A stretch of DNA of 64,000 nt, taken from the NCBI RefSeq assembly GCF_001493375.1, contig NZ_LN929896.1, positions 761,007 through 825,006 on the forward strand. Direction: 5' to 3'. Positions 31,864-40,812 of the stretch are shown piece by piece; position 1 is the first letter of the stretch, and every line of letters starts with the position of its first letter. Source of the DNA: Streptomyces specialis (GTDB lineage: Bacteria; Actinomycetota; Actinomycetes; Streptomycetales; Streptomycetaceae). A program made the translations under genes and the position numbers. Under the pieces are notes generated by a model, which was not told the origin of the DNA, did no database searches, and saw only the letters and a program-made list of their open reading frames with translations.

Positions 31864-33399
31864 ATGTCCGCAACCGCCAGGCGTCGATTCCTCGTCGGTG
31901 GCGCGGCGGCGGTCGGGGCGGCAGCCGTCGGCCCGATGACCGGCTCCGTCCGCGCCGCGACCCGCCCCCTCCCCCCGGATCTGTTCACCCTCGGCGTCGC
32001 CTCCGGCGACCCGCTCCCCGACGGCGTCGTGCTGTGGACACGGCTGGCCCCCGACCCGCTGGCGGGCGGCGGCATGCCCGATCGCGCCGTGGACGTGGAG
32101 TGGCAGGTCGCCGAGGACGCCGCGTTCCGCCGGATCGTCAAGCGCGGCACCGCCACGGCCGAACCCGCCTACGGCCACAGCGTCCACGTGGACGTGCGCG
32201 GGCTGCGGGCCCACCGCGACCACTGGTACCGGTTCCGCGCCGGGGGCGAGCTGTCGCCGACCGGCCGCACCCGCACCGCGCCGCACCCGCTCGCCGCCGG
32301 CGGGCGCCTGCGGCTCGCCCTCGCCTCGTGCCAGAACTGGCAGCACGGTTACTTCAACGCCTACGCCGACATGGCCGAACAGGACGTCGACGCCGTGCTG
32401 TTCGTCGGCGACTACATCTACGAGTCCGGCCCGTCCTCGACCGCGGTCCGGCCCCACGAGGGCACGGGCGAGCCGTACTCCCTGGCCCAGTACCGCAATC
32501 GCTACGCCCAGTACCGCTCCGACCCGGACCTGGCCCGGATGCACGCCTCCGCGCCGTGGATCGTCACCTTCGACGACCACGAGGTGGACAACGACTACGC
32601 GGGCGGCATCCCGCAGGACCCGGACAAGCAGTCGCCCGCCGCGTTCGCGCTGCGGCTGGCCGCCGCCTACCAGGCGTACTACGAGCACATGCCGGTCCGC
32701 GCCACCGCCGTCCCCGACGGCGCCCACATCCGCGTGCACCGCAGGCTCGACTTCGGGCGGCTGGCCCGGCTCCAGGTGCTGGACACCCGGCAGTACCGCA
32801 GCGACCAGGCCACCAGCGAGGAGGGCGCGCGCAGCCCCTGGACGACGATGCTCGGCGCCGAGCAGAAGGAGTGGCTGATCGACGGGCTGCGCCGGTCGCC
32901 CGCCCGCTGGAACCTCATCGGCTCGCAGATCATGATGGCCGAGACCGACCTGCTGCCGGGCGCGGGCAAGCGCTGGTACTACGACGCGTGGGACGGTTAC
33001 CAGGCCGAACGCGACGAGCTGCTGGGCGTGCTGGACGAGGTGGCCAACCCGGTGGTGCTCACCGGCGACCGGCACCTGACGATGGTCGCCGACCTGAAGC
33101 GGGACTTCGCCGACCCGTCGTCGCGGGTGGTGGGCGCGGAGTTCGTCGGCTGCTCGATCAGCTCCAACGGCGACCAGGACGAGGCCGCGTTCCGCGCCGA
33201 GTGGGACCCGCGGCTGCCGGACAACCCGCACTGGAAGCTGCTGGACCCGCGCCGCGGTTACCACCTGTTCGACATCGACCGCGACGGCGTCGACGCGCGG
33301 CTCCGGGTGGTGGACACCGTGCTGCGGCCGGCGGCCACGGCCCGCACCGGGGCGCGGCTGCGCGTCGAGAACGGCCGCCCCGGCGTCGAACTCGTCTGA
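31864..33399 (+). CDS. phoD: Second secreted PhoD-family alkaline phosphatase
   Basis: A 511-residue PhoD enzyme. A Tat signal (ARRRFLVGGAAAVGAAAVGP) precedes FTLGVASGDPLPDGVVLWTR. Catalytic motifs are LASCQNWQHGYFNAYADMAE, FVGDYIYESG, FDDHEVDNDYAGG and LTGDRHLTMV. GAGAGGGACCCC lies ahead of ATG 31864; upstream in-frame codons are not coding-like. It is a clear paralogue of the 12519 gene but with a different C-terminal half. A phosphate-starvation role as an extracellular phosphodiesterase is expected; no PHO box was firmly identified. Confidence 0.92.
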   Translation: MSATARRRFLVGGAAAVGAAAVGPMTGSVRAATRPLPPDLFTLGVASGDPLPDGVVLWTRLAPDPLAGGGMPDRAVDVEWQVAEDAAFRRIVKRGTATAEPAYGHSVHVDVRGLRAHRDHWYRFRAGGELSPTGRTRTAPHPLAAGGRLRLALASCQNWQHGYFNAYADMAEQDVDAVLFVGDYIYESGPSSTAVRPHEGTGEPYSLAQYRNRYAQYRSDPDLARMHASAPWIVTFDDHEVDNDYAGGIPQDPDKQSPAAFALRLAAAYQAYYEHMPVRATAVPDGAHIRVHRRLDFGRLARLQVLDTRQYRSDQATSEEGARSPWTTMLGAEQKEWLIDGLRRSPARWNLIGSQIMMAETDLLPGAGKRWYYDAWDGYQAERDELLGVLDEVANPVVLTGDRHLTMVADLKRDFADPSSRVVGAEFVGCSISSNGDQDEAAFRAEWDPRLPDNPHWKLLDPRRGYHLFDIDRDGVDARLRVVDTVLRPAATARTGARLRVENGRPGVELV

Positions 33400-33423
33400 C
33401 CCGCGCGTGACTTCAGGCCCGTT

Positions 33424-34101
33424 TCAGGCCCGGCGCCGGCCGGACCCGGGACGGGCCACGCGCACGGCGAGGAACGCCAGCACGGCCAGCGCCGCGAAGC
33501 CGATGACCGCCTTGGAGTACAGCCCGACCGCCTCGGTGACCCGCTCCCAGTCCTCGCCGAGGCGGTAACCGGCCAGCACGAACAGGGTGTTCCAGATCGC
33601 GGACCCCACGGTGGTCAGCACCGTGAACACCGGCACCGACATCCGTTCCACGCCGGCCGGCACGGATATGAGACTCCGGAACACGGGGATCATCCGCCCC
33701 AGGAACACGGCCTTGGCGCCGTGCCGCAGGAACCACCGCTCGGTCTTCTCGATGTCCTTCACCTTGACCAGCGGCAGCCGGACGGCGAGCGCGATCAGCC
33801 GCTCCCGGCCGAGCGCGGCCCCCACCCCGTAGAGCGCGAGCGCGCCGACCACGGATCCCAGGGTGGTCCACAGCAGCGCGGCCCACAGCCCCATCTTCCC
33901 CTGGGCCGCGGTGAATCCGGCCAGCGGGAGGATCACCTCGCTGGGCAGCGGCGGGAAGAGGTTCTCCAGAGCGATGGCGGCACCGGCGCCCGGCGCCCCG
34001 AGCGCCTCCATGAGCCCGGTGGCCCACCCGGTGATCCCGCCGGGGTCCGAGGTCTGCGCGAGGGAAGCGGAGGAAAGCGTCACGCGGGGAACGCTACGCA
34101 C
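33424..34101 (-). CDS. DedA-family membrane protein
   Basis: A 225-residue integral membrane protein of the DedA/VTT (SNARE-associated) family. The re-entrant signature ENLFPPLPSEVILPLAGFTA, the GSVVGALALYGVGAALGRER segment and FLGRMIPVFRSLISVPAGVE are all present. The glutamate and arginine positions are those implicated in proton-coupled lipid (undecaprenyl-phosphate or phospholipid) translocation. GTG at 34101 or 34083 may be the start. Its 3' end is 24 bases from the convergent phoD stop. Confidence 0.88.
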   Translation of the reverse strand: MRSVPRVTLSSASLAQTSDPGGITGWATGLMEALGAPGAGAAIALENLFPPLPSEVILPLAGFTAAQGKMGLWAALLWTTLGSVVGALALYGVGAALGRERLIALAVRLPLVKVKDIEKTERWFLRHGAKAVFLGRMIPVFRSLISVPAGVERMSVPVFTVLTTVGSAIWNTLFVLAGYRLGEDWERVTEAVGLYSKAVIGFAALAVLAFLAVRVARPGSGRRRA

Positions 34102-34238
34102 TCCCGCGCCCCCGGCGGTAACCGGCCGCGTTCCCGGAGCCCCGGCATGTGCCGGTTTCGCGCCGACCCGGACGGGTACCCGCTGAGATCCCGCGAACGA
34201 TCACATGCGAACCAAGTCCGATCATGGAGGTGGTGACC

Positions 34239-34643
34239 GTGCCGGGACGCCAGGAACTGCCGTCGACGCTGGAGCGCTCGGACGCCAAGGCGCAGCGCAC
34301 CTGGATCAAGGCACACGACTCCGCGGTACGGGAGTACGGCGAGGGCGAGCGCGCCCACCGGGTGGCCTTCGGGGCGCTCAAGCACACGCACGAGAAGGTG
34401 GGCGACCACTGGGAGCCCAAGGAGAACAACCGCAAGGGCCCCTCCGACCCCCAGTCGGCCCGGCCCCGGGGACAGGGCGGGCGCAGCGGTGAGGGCGTGG
34501 ACGAGCAGGCGTCGAAGGAGCATCTGTACGCCGTGGCCAAGAAGCTCGGCGTCGAGGGCCGCTCACGGATGAGCAAGTCCGAGCTGCTGGACGCGATCCG
34601 CAAGGAGAACCGCTCCGACACCCGCAAGGCCAGGGGCCGCTGA
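34239..34643 (+). CDS. ChaB-family protein with C-terminal SAP/Rho-N-like helix
   Basis: A 134-residue basic protein. Residues 1-65 (PGRQELPSTLERSDAKAQRT, WIKAHDSAVREYGEGERAHR) form the ChaB domain, found with cation-transport regulators and abundant in actinomycetes without known role. A charged linker leads to residues 95-125 (LYAVAKKLGVEGRSRMSKSE LLDAIRKEN), a SAP/Rho-N-like nucleic-acid-binding motif. GTG 34239 after GGAGGTGGTGACC is the best start. It may be a small DNA-associated stress protein; this is inferred from the tail only. Confidence 0.8.
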   Translation: MPGRQELPSTLERSDAKAQRTWIKAHDSAVREYGEGERAHRVAFGALKHTHEKVGDHWEPKENNRKGPSDPQSARPRGQGGRSGEGVDEQASKEHLYAVAKKLGVEGRSRMSKSELLDAIRKENRSDTRKARGR

Positions 34644-34690
34644 GCGCCCGGGACCTCACCGCGGCACGGCACAGCGACACCCGGCCAGGC

Positions 34691-34735
34691 CAGGACAGGC
34701 CCCTCGGTCAGGACAGGCCCCTCGGTCAGGACAGG
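34691..34735. repeat. 18-bp tandem repeat upstream of phosphoketolase
   Basis: CAGGACAGGCCCCTCGGT occurs twice exactly (34691-34708 and 34709-34726), followed by a partial third CAGGACAGG to 34735, ending 15 bases before the phosphoketolase start. The third copy merges into the ribosome-binding site AGGAAGAG. Confidence 0.85.
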
Positions 34736-34749
34736 AAGAGCACGCCACC

Positions 34750-37164
34750 ATGACGCAGGCCCCCACCACCGCCCCGCCCACCCCCCTCGGACCGGACGAG
34801 CTGGCCGCGCTCGACGCGCACTGGCGGGCCGCCAACTACCTGTCGGTGGGCCAGATCTACCTGCTCGCCAACCCGCTGCTGACCGAGCCGCTGCGCCCGG
34901 AGCACATCAAGCCCCGGCTGCTGGGCCACTGGGGCACCTCCCCCGGCCTCAACCTCGTGCACACGCACCTCAACCGGGTGATCCGGGCCAGGGACCTCGA
35001 CGCGATCTGCGTGTGGGGTCCCGGCCACGGCGGTCCCGCCGTCGTCGCCAACTCCTGGCTGGACGGCAGCTACACGGACACCTATCCCGACATCACGCGC
35101 GACGAGGCCGGCATGGGGCGGCTGTTCAAGCAGTTCTCGTTCCCCGGCGGCATCCCCAGCCATGTCGCGCCGGAGACACCCGGCTCGATCCACGAGGGCG
35201 GCGAGCTGGGGTACTCCCTGGCGCACGCCTACGGCGCCGCGTTCGACAACCCGGGGCTGCTGGTGGCCTGCGTCATCGGCGACGGCGAGGCCGAGACCGG
35301 GCCGCTGGCCGGGTCCTGGCACGCCAACAAGTTCCTCGACCCGGTGCACGACGGCGCCGTGCTGCCCATCCTGCACCTCAACGGGTACAAGATCGCCAAC
35401 CCGACCGTCCTCGCCCGCCTCCCCCGGGACGAACTCGACGCGCTGCTGCGCGGATACGGCCACGAGCCGCTGTACGTCACGGGCGAGCCGGGCGACGACC
35501 CGGCCACCGTGCATCAGGCGCTCGCCCGCGCCATGGACACCGCGCTGGACCGGATCGACGCCGCCCAGCGCGCGGCCCGGTTCGACGGCGCGACCGAGCG
35601 CCCCCGGTGGCCGGTGATCGTGCTGCGCACCCCGAAGGGCTGGACCGGCCCGGCCGAGGTGGACGGGCTGCCGGTGGAGGGCACCTGGCGCTCCCATCAG
35701 ATCCCGCTCGACTCCGCCCGCGAGAACCCGGACCACCTGCGGCAGTTGGAGGCGTGGATGCGCTCCTACCGGCCGCGCGAGCTGTTCCACAAGGACGGCA
35801 CCCCCACCGATCCGGTGCTGGCCGCGCTGCCGGAGGGCCCGCGCCGCCTCGGCGCCAACCCGCACGCCAACGGCGGCCTGCTGTTGCGGGAGCTGCCCGT
35901 GCCACCGCTGGGCGACTGCGCCGTGCCGGTGGCGACCCCCGGCGCGACCGCCCACGAACCGACGCGTGTGCTCGGCGAGTTGCTGGCCCGGCTGATGGAC
36001 GCGACGCGCGAGCGCCGCGACTTCCGGCTGGTCGGCCCGGACGAGACGGCGTCCAACCGTCTCCAGGCCGTCTACGAGGCGACCGACAAGGCGTGGGACG
36101 CCGAGACCCTTCCCGTGGACGAACACCTGGCGCGTGGCGGCCGGGTGATGGAGGTGCTGTCCGAACACCTCTGCCAGGGCTGGCTGGAGGGCTACCTCCT
36201 CACCGGCCGGCACGGGATGTTCTCCAGCTACGAGGCGTTCATCCACATCGTGGACTCGATGGCCAACCAGCACATCAAGTGGCTCCTCACCGCCCGCCGC
36301 CTGGCCTGGCGCCGACCGATCGCCTCCCTCAACTACCTGCTCACGTCCCACGTCTGGCGCCAGGACCACAACGGCTTCAGCCACCAGGACCCCGGCTTCG
36401 TCGATCACGTGCTGAACAAGTCCCCCGAGGTCGTGCGCGTCTACCTGCCGCCGGACGCCAACACCCTGCTGGCGGTGGCGGATCACGTGCTGCGCAGCCG
36501 CGAGTACGTCAACGTCGTCGTCGCCGGCAAGCAGCCGTGCTTCGACTGGCTCGGCATCGAGGACGCCCGCGCCCACTGCGCGCGCGGCGCCGGGATCTGG
36601 GAGTGGGCGGGCACCGAGGTGGACGGCACCGAGCCGGACGTCGTCCTGGCCTGCGCCGGGGACGTGCCGACGCTGGAGGTCATGGCCGCCGCGCAGTTGC
36701 TGCGCGAGCACCTGCCCGACCTGTCGGTCCGCGTCGTCAACGTGGTGGACATCGCCCGCCTGCTGCCGTCCGAGGCCCACCCGCACGGCCTGCCCGACCG
36801 GGACTACGACGCGCTGTTCACCCGCGACCGGCCGGTGATCTTCGCCTACCACGGCTATCCGTGGCTGATCCACCGCCTCACCTACAAGCGCGCCAACCAC
36901 GAACAGACCCACGTGCGCGGCTACCTGGAGCGCGGCACCACGACCACCCCGTTCGACATGGTCGTCAGCAACGACCTCGACCGGTACCGGCTGGTGATGG
37001 ACGTCATCGACCGCGTACCCGGCCTCGCGGTCCGCGCCGCGCACCTGCGCCAGCGGATGGCCGACATCCGCTACCGCCACCACCACTGGATCCGCGAGAA
37101 GGGCACCGACCTGCCCGAGGTCGCCGGCTGGCAGTGGGAGGGCGGCGCGGGGACGCGCGACTGA
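34750..37164 (+). CDS. xfp: Xylulose-5-phosphate/fructose-6-phosphate phosphoketolase
   Basis: An 804-residue ThDP enzyme, full family length. It splits xylulose-5-P or fructose-6-P with phosphate to acetyl-P plus triose- or tetrose-P. Visible signatures: YLSVGQIYLLANPLL, LGHWGTSPGLNLVHTHLNRV, GPGHGGPAVVANSWLDG, the ThDP/Mg motif GDGEAETGPLAGSWHANKFL followed by LHLNGYKIANPT, and SHVWRQDHNGFSHQDPGF with RVYLPPDANTLL in the pyrimidine domain. It feeds acetyl-CoA by a phosphoketolase shunt. No acetate kinase gene is adjacent. The start follows AGGAAGAG. Confidence 0.95.
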   Translation: MTQAPTTAPPTPLGPDELAALDAHWRAANYLSVGQIYLLANPLLTEPLRPEHIKPRLLGHWGTSPGLNLVHTHLNRVIRARDLDAICVWGPGHGGPAVVANSWLDGSYTDTYPDITRDEAGMGRLFKQFSFPGGIPSHVAPETPGSIHEGGELGYSLAHAYGAAFDNPGLLVACVIGDGEAETGPLAGSWHANKFLDPVHDGAVLPILHLNGYKIANPTVLARLPRDELDALLRGYGHEPLYVTGEPGDDPATVHQALARAMDTALDRIDAAQRAARFDGATERPRWPVIVLRTPKGWTGPAEVDGLPVEGTWRSHQIPLDSARENPDHLRQLEAWMRSYRPRELFHKDGTPTDPVLAALPEGPRRLGANPHANGGLLLRELPVPPLGDCAVPVATPGATAHEPTRVLGELLARLMDATRERRDFRLVGPDETASNRLQAVYEATDKAWDAETLPVDEHLARGGRVMEVLSEHLCQGWLEGYLLTGRHGMFSSYEAFIHIVDSMANQHIKWLLTARRLAWRRPIASLNYLLTSHVWRQDHNGFSHQDPGFVDHVLNKSPEVVRVYLPPDANTLLAVADHVLRSREYVNVVVAGKQPCFDWLGIEDARAHCARGAGIWEWAGTEVDGTEPDVVLACAGDVPTLEVMAAAQLLREHLPDLSVRVVNVVDIARLLPSEAHPHGLPDRDYDALFTRDRPVIFAYHGYPWLIHRLTYKRANHEQTHVRGYLERGTTTTPFDMVVSNDLDRYRLVMDVIDRVPGLAVRAAHLRQRMADIRYRHHHWIREKGTDLPEVAGWQWEGGAGTRD

Positions 37165-37313
37165 CGCCCGCGCCACCCCCGCACGCCACCCGGGGGGCGC
37201 CGGGAGCCACCCGATCGCACAGGGTGAGTGTCCGGGCGCGGACCGCTGCGCTACGTTCGTGTCCCGCGAAGACGACGGGCAACCGCACGCGCACCACAGA
37301 GGTCTACGTCCCC

Positions 37314-38597
37314 ATGAAGATTTCCTTCCTCCTCCACAACGGCTACGGGATCGGGGGGACCATCAAGACCACGTTCAACCTGGCGCAGGCCCTGTCGGAA
37401 CGGCATGACGTCGAGATCATCTCCATCAACAGACACCGGGAAGAGCCCAACTTCACCCTTGGTCCGAAGGTGCGAATGCGCGCCCTGGTGGACCTGCGGA
37501 CGGAGAAGGACGACCCCCGGCACCTCAAGCCGCCGCGGGTCTTCCCCGCCGCCGAATACCGCCACGACCAGTACAGCGAGCTGACCGACGAGCGGATCGC
37601 CGACACCCTCGCCACCCTCGACGCGGACGTGGTGATCGGCACCCGCCCCGGGCTGAACGTGCACCTCGCCCTCCAGGGCCCGCCGAACGCCGTGCTGGTC
37701 GGGCAGGAGCACCTCACCCTCGACAGCCACCCCCCGGCCCTGCGCAACGAGCTGCGCCGCGTCTACTCGCGCCTCGACGCGCTGACCACCGTCACCAACG
37801 CCGACGCCGAGGCGTACCGGCGCAAGATGCGGCTGCCGGACGTCCGCGTCACCGCGCTGCCCAACAGCGTTCCCGAACCCGTCCTGCCGCCCGCCGACAC
37901 CAGCGGCCGGATCATCGTCGCCGCCGGGCGGCTGGTCCGCTCCAAACGGCACGAACTGCTGATCCGCGCCTTCGCGCACGTCGCCGCCGCGCACCCCGAC
38001 TGGCAGCTCCGCATCTACGGCAAGGGCGACCAGAAGGACGACCTGCGCGCCCTCATCGACCGTCTCGGGCTGAACAACAACGCCTTCCTGATGGGTGCCG
38101 TCACCCCCATCGAGGCCGAGTGGGTCAAGGGCTCGATCGCCTGCGTCACCTCCAGCTTCGAGCCGTTCGGCATGACGATCGTCGAGGCCATGCGCTGCGG
38201 CCTGCCCGTGGTCTCCACCGACTGCCCCTACGGCCCGGCCGAGATCATCCGGGACGGCGAGGACGGCAGGCTCGTCCCGGTCGGCGACGAACAGGCCCTG
38301 GCCGCCGCCCTGCTGGACCTCGTCCGGGACGACGGGCTGCGGGCCCGGATGGGCGCCGCGGCGCTGCGGAACTCGCGGCGCTACGACCCGGTGCCCGTGG
38401 TCGAGCGGGCGGAGGAGCTGTTCGCGGAGCTGCTGGCGGCCAAACGCGGCCGGAACGCCCGCCTGACACTCCCCCTCCGCAAACGGCTGGTCAGCAGCGG
38501 CCACGCCGTCAAGGACGCCGCCTGGGCGGTCGCCCTCACCACGCTGCGCACCGTTCGGAACAGGCAGGACCAGCAGGGCCAGGAGGGCCGGCGATGA
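37314..38597 (+). CDS. Family 4 glycosyltransferase (GT-B)
   Basis: A 427-residue glycosyltransferase. MKISFLLHNGYGIGGTIKTT is the glycine-rich N-terminal loop of retaining GT4 enzymes. IIVAAGRLVRSKRHELLIRA begins the donor-binding domain, and SSFEPFGMTIVEAMRCGLPV VSTDCPYGPAEII is the E-x7-E nucleotide-sugar motif. A basic C-terminal helix (RNARLTLPLRKRLVSSGHAV) may touch the membrane. It probably transfers a sugar to a cell-envelope polymer or lipid. The next gene starts inside its stop codon (ATGA), so the two products likely work together. Confidence 0.88.
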   Translation: MKISFLLHNGYGIGGTIKTTFNLAQALSERHDVEIISINRHREEPNFTLGPKVRMRALVDLRTEKDDPRHLKPPRVFPAAEYRHDQYSELTDERIADTLATLDADVVIGTRPGLNVHLALQGPPNAVLVGQEHLTLDSHPPALRNELRRVYSRLDALTTVTNADAEAYRRKMRLPDVRVTALPNSVPEPVLPPADTSGRIIVAAGRLVRSKRHELLIRAFAHVAAAHPDWQLRIYGKGDQKDDLRALIDRLGLNNNAFLMGAVTPIEAEWVKGSIACVTSSFEPFGMTIVEAMRCGLPVVSTDCPYGPAEIIRDGEDGRLVPVGDEQALAAALLDLVRDDGLRARMGAAALRNSRRYDPVPVVERAEELFAELLAAKRGRNARLTLPLRKRLVSSGHAVKDAAWAVALTTLRTVRNRQDQQGQEGRR

Positions 38598-39421
38598 GCA
38601 CCGGGAACGACGAGGCGCCGCGCGCGGACTGCGCGATCGACGCGACAGGCCGCACCACGATCGAGCTGACGCTGCCCGGGGCCGGGGACGACCCCCGGCT
38701 GCTGCTGCGGCTGCGCCCCAAGAAGGACGAGCCGGAGACCACCACCCACACCCTCGCCCTCACCCCCGTGCCCGGCTCCCCCGGCCGGCTGCGGGCCGTC
38801 CTGGAGCCCGAGCCCGTGCTGGCCGAGGGCCGCTGGGACGTGTACGCGCGGACCGGCCCCGGCGCCGAGCGCCGCCGGCTGCGGCCGGGCCTGCGCGACC
38901 TGCGGGTCCTGGCCGCCGGGCGGCACCCGGACAAGGCCCCGGAGGCGCCGCTGGCCGTCCGGGTCCCCTACGCGACGAAGGACCGCTGGTTCGCCCTCCG
39001 CGCCTGGCTGCGCACCGCGCACGCGGAGGCGGCGGCGATCGAGGTGACGGACGGCGCGATGACGGTCACCGGCCGCCTGCTGGGCACCACCCTCGGCGAG
39101 GGCGCGGCGGCCCTGCTGCGCTGCCGGGGCAAGGGCGGCCCGGTCGTGGAGACGCCCGTACGGACGGACGGCCCCGGCACGTTCTCCTTCACCGCCGCCT
39201 ACGACTTCCCGCCGCCGCCGGGACCGGGACCGGCGTTCTGGGACGTGTTCGTCCGGCCCGCCGCGAAGGCGCCCCGGGTCCGCGTGGCCCGCCTGCTGGA
39301 CGACGTGGCGGACAAGAAGCAGGTCTTCCTCTACCCGGCGGCGACGGTCGGCGCGACCACCGTCCGCCCGTACTACACGGTGGACAACGACCTGGCCGTG
39401 GAGGTCGCCCCGGCCGGCTGA
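38594..39421 (+). CDS. Conserved-looking hypothetical, partner of the glycosyltransferase
   Basis: A 275-residue soluble protein of unknown family. It is almost entirely predicted beta structure: TTIELTLPGAGDDPRLLLRL, a GRWDVYARTG hairpin (about residue 77), then a second similar module with TVTGRLLGTTLGEGAAALLR and FWDVFVRPAAKAPRVRVARL and a final VRPYYTVDNDLAVEV strand. The two WDVxxR elements suggest internally repeated Ig-like sandwiches. Translation is coupled to the glycosyltransferase by ATGA, pointing to a role in polymer modification or substrate binding. Confidence 0.65.
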   Translation: MSTGNDEAPRADCAIDATGRTTIELTLPGAGDDPRLLLRLRPKKDEPETTTHTLALTPVPGSPGRLRAVLEPEPVLAEGRWDVYARTGPGAERRRLRPGLRDLRVLAAGRHPDKAPEAPLAVRVPYATKDRWFALRAWLRTAHAEAAAIEVTDGAMTVTGRLLGTTLGEGAAALLRCRGKGGPVVETPVRTDGPGTFSFTAAYDFPPPPGPGPAFWDVFVRPAAKAPRVRVARLLDDVADKKQVFLYPAATVGATTVRPYYTVDNDLAVEVAPAG

Positions 39422-39504
39422 CGGCCGGCGCCCGCCGCGCGGGGGGCCGCCGGAGGCGCTTCCATGGAGGGGAGCACTCCCGAGGAGGTACCGGAGGTAC
39501 CGGC

Positions 39505-40812
39505 ATGATCTTCGACGATCGCGTCGACGCCGGGCGGAGGCTGGCCCGGGCGCTGGAGCCGCTGCGCGGCCGGGACGTCGTGGTCCTCGGACTCCCCCGG
39601 GGCGGCGTCCCCGTCGCGGCCGAGGTGGCGGGGGCGCTGCGGGCGCCGCTCGACGTCTGCCTGGTGCGCAAGCTCGGCGTCCCGTTCCAGCCGGAGGTCG
39701 CCATGGGCGCCATCGCGGAGGACGACGCCCGGGTGATCAACGACGAGGTGGTGCGCCGGGCGGGGATCGGCGACGGCGAGATCGCCGCCGTCGAGGAGAC
39801 CGAGCGGGCCGAGCTGGCGCGGCGGGCCGGCGAGTACCGGGGCGAGCGGCCCCGGGTCTCGGGGGCCGGGCGGACGGTCGTGCTCGTCGACGACGGCGTC
39901 GCGACCGGCGCCACCGCCCGCGCCGCCTGCCGATCCGCCCGCGCGCGCGGCGCCGCGCGGGGCGTGCTGGCCGTCCCGGTCGCGCCGCCCGGCACGGCCG
40001 CGCGGATCGGAGGCGACGCCGACGAGGTGATCTGCCCGGACACCCCGGCCCAGTTCGCGGCGGTCGGCCAGTTCTACCGGCACTTCGAGCCGACGACGGA
40101 CGCCGAGGTGGTGGCCTGCCTGGAGCACGGCACCACCCACGAGGTCACCTTCCCGGCCGGGGACGCGGAGCTGGCGGGCGAACTGTCCGTGCCCGTCGGC
40201 GCGGCCGGCGTCGTGCTGTTCGCGCACGGCAGCGGCAGCGGCCGGCACAGCCCGCGCAACCGGTTCGTCGCGGAGGCGCTCAACCACGCGAACCTCGGCA
40301 CGCTTCTGTTCGACCTGCTCACCGCCGAGGAGGAGCACGACCGGACCAACGTCTTCGACATCGGTCTGCTGGCCCGCCGCCTGACCGCCGCCACCCGGTG
40401 GGTGGAGCGTTCCGCCCCGAACGCGGGGCAACTGCCGATCGGTTACTTCGGCGCCAGCACCGGGGCCGCCGCCGCGCTCTGGGCGGCGGCCGAGCCGGAG
40501 CGGCGGAACCGGATCGCCGCCGTCGTGTCGCGCGGCGGGCGCCCGGACCTGGCCGACCACCGGCTGGCGGAGGTCACCGCCCCGACGCTGCTGCTCGTCG
40601 GCGGGAACGATCCGCAGGTCATCGAGCTGAACCGGACGGCCCGGCAGGCGCTGCGGTGCCCCACCGAGATGACCCTGGTCCCGGGCGCCACCCACCTGTT
40701 CGAGGAGCCGGGCGCCCTGTCCGAGGTGGCCGAGCTGGCCCGCGACTGGTTCCTGACCCACTTCACCGCCGCCGCTTCGGGCCCTTCTTCAAGAAGTGCC
40801 TCAACCGCGTGA
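39505..40812 (+). CDS. Phosphoribosyltransferase-alpha/beta hydrolase fusion protein
   Basis: A 435-residue two-domain protein. Residues 1-210 are a type-I phosphoribosyltransferase: VLGLPRGGVPVAAEVAGAL (PPi loop), VRKLGVPFQPEVAMGAIAED, and VVLVDDGVATGAT (PRPP loop, 125-137). Residues about 215-420 are a dienelactone-hydrolase-like alpha/beta hydrolase: VLFAHGSGSGRHSPRNRFVA, the nucleophile elbow GYFGASTGAAAALW (about Ser317), the acidic residue in LLLVGGNDPQVIE and the histidine in PGATHLFEEPG. Similar fusions occur in actinobacteria and cyanobacteria without known substrate. The start follows GAGGTACCGGAGG-type purines. The 3' end overlaps convergent polX by 50 bases. Confidence 0.85.
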   Translation: MIFDDRVDAGRRLARALEPLRGRDVVVLGLPRGGVPVAAEVAGALRAPLDVCLVRKLGVPFQPEVAMGAIAEDDARVINDEVVRRAGIGDGEIAAVEETERAELARRAGEYRGERPRVSGAGRTVVLVDDGVATGATARAACRSARARGAARGVLAVPVAPPGTAARIGGDADEVICPDTPAQFAAVGQFYRHFEPTTDAEVVACLEHGTTHEVTFPAGDAELAGELSVPVGAAGVVLFAHGSGSGRHSPRNRFVAEALNHANLGTLLFDLLTAEEEHDRTNVFDIGLLARRLTAATRWVERSAPNAGQLPIGYFGASTGAAAALWAAAEPERRNRIAAVVSRGGRPDLADHRLAEVTAPTLLLVGGNDPQVIELNRTARQALRCPTEMTLVPGATHLFEEPGALSEVAELARDWFLTHFTAAASGPSSRSASTA

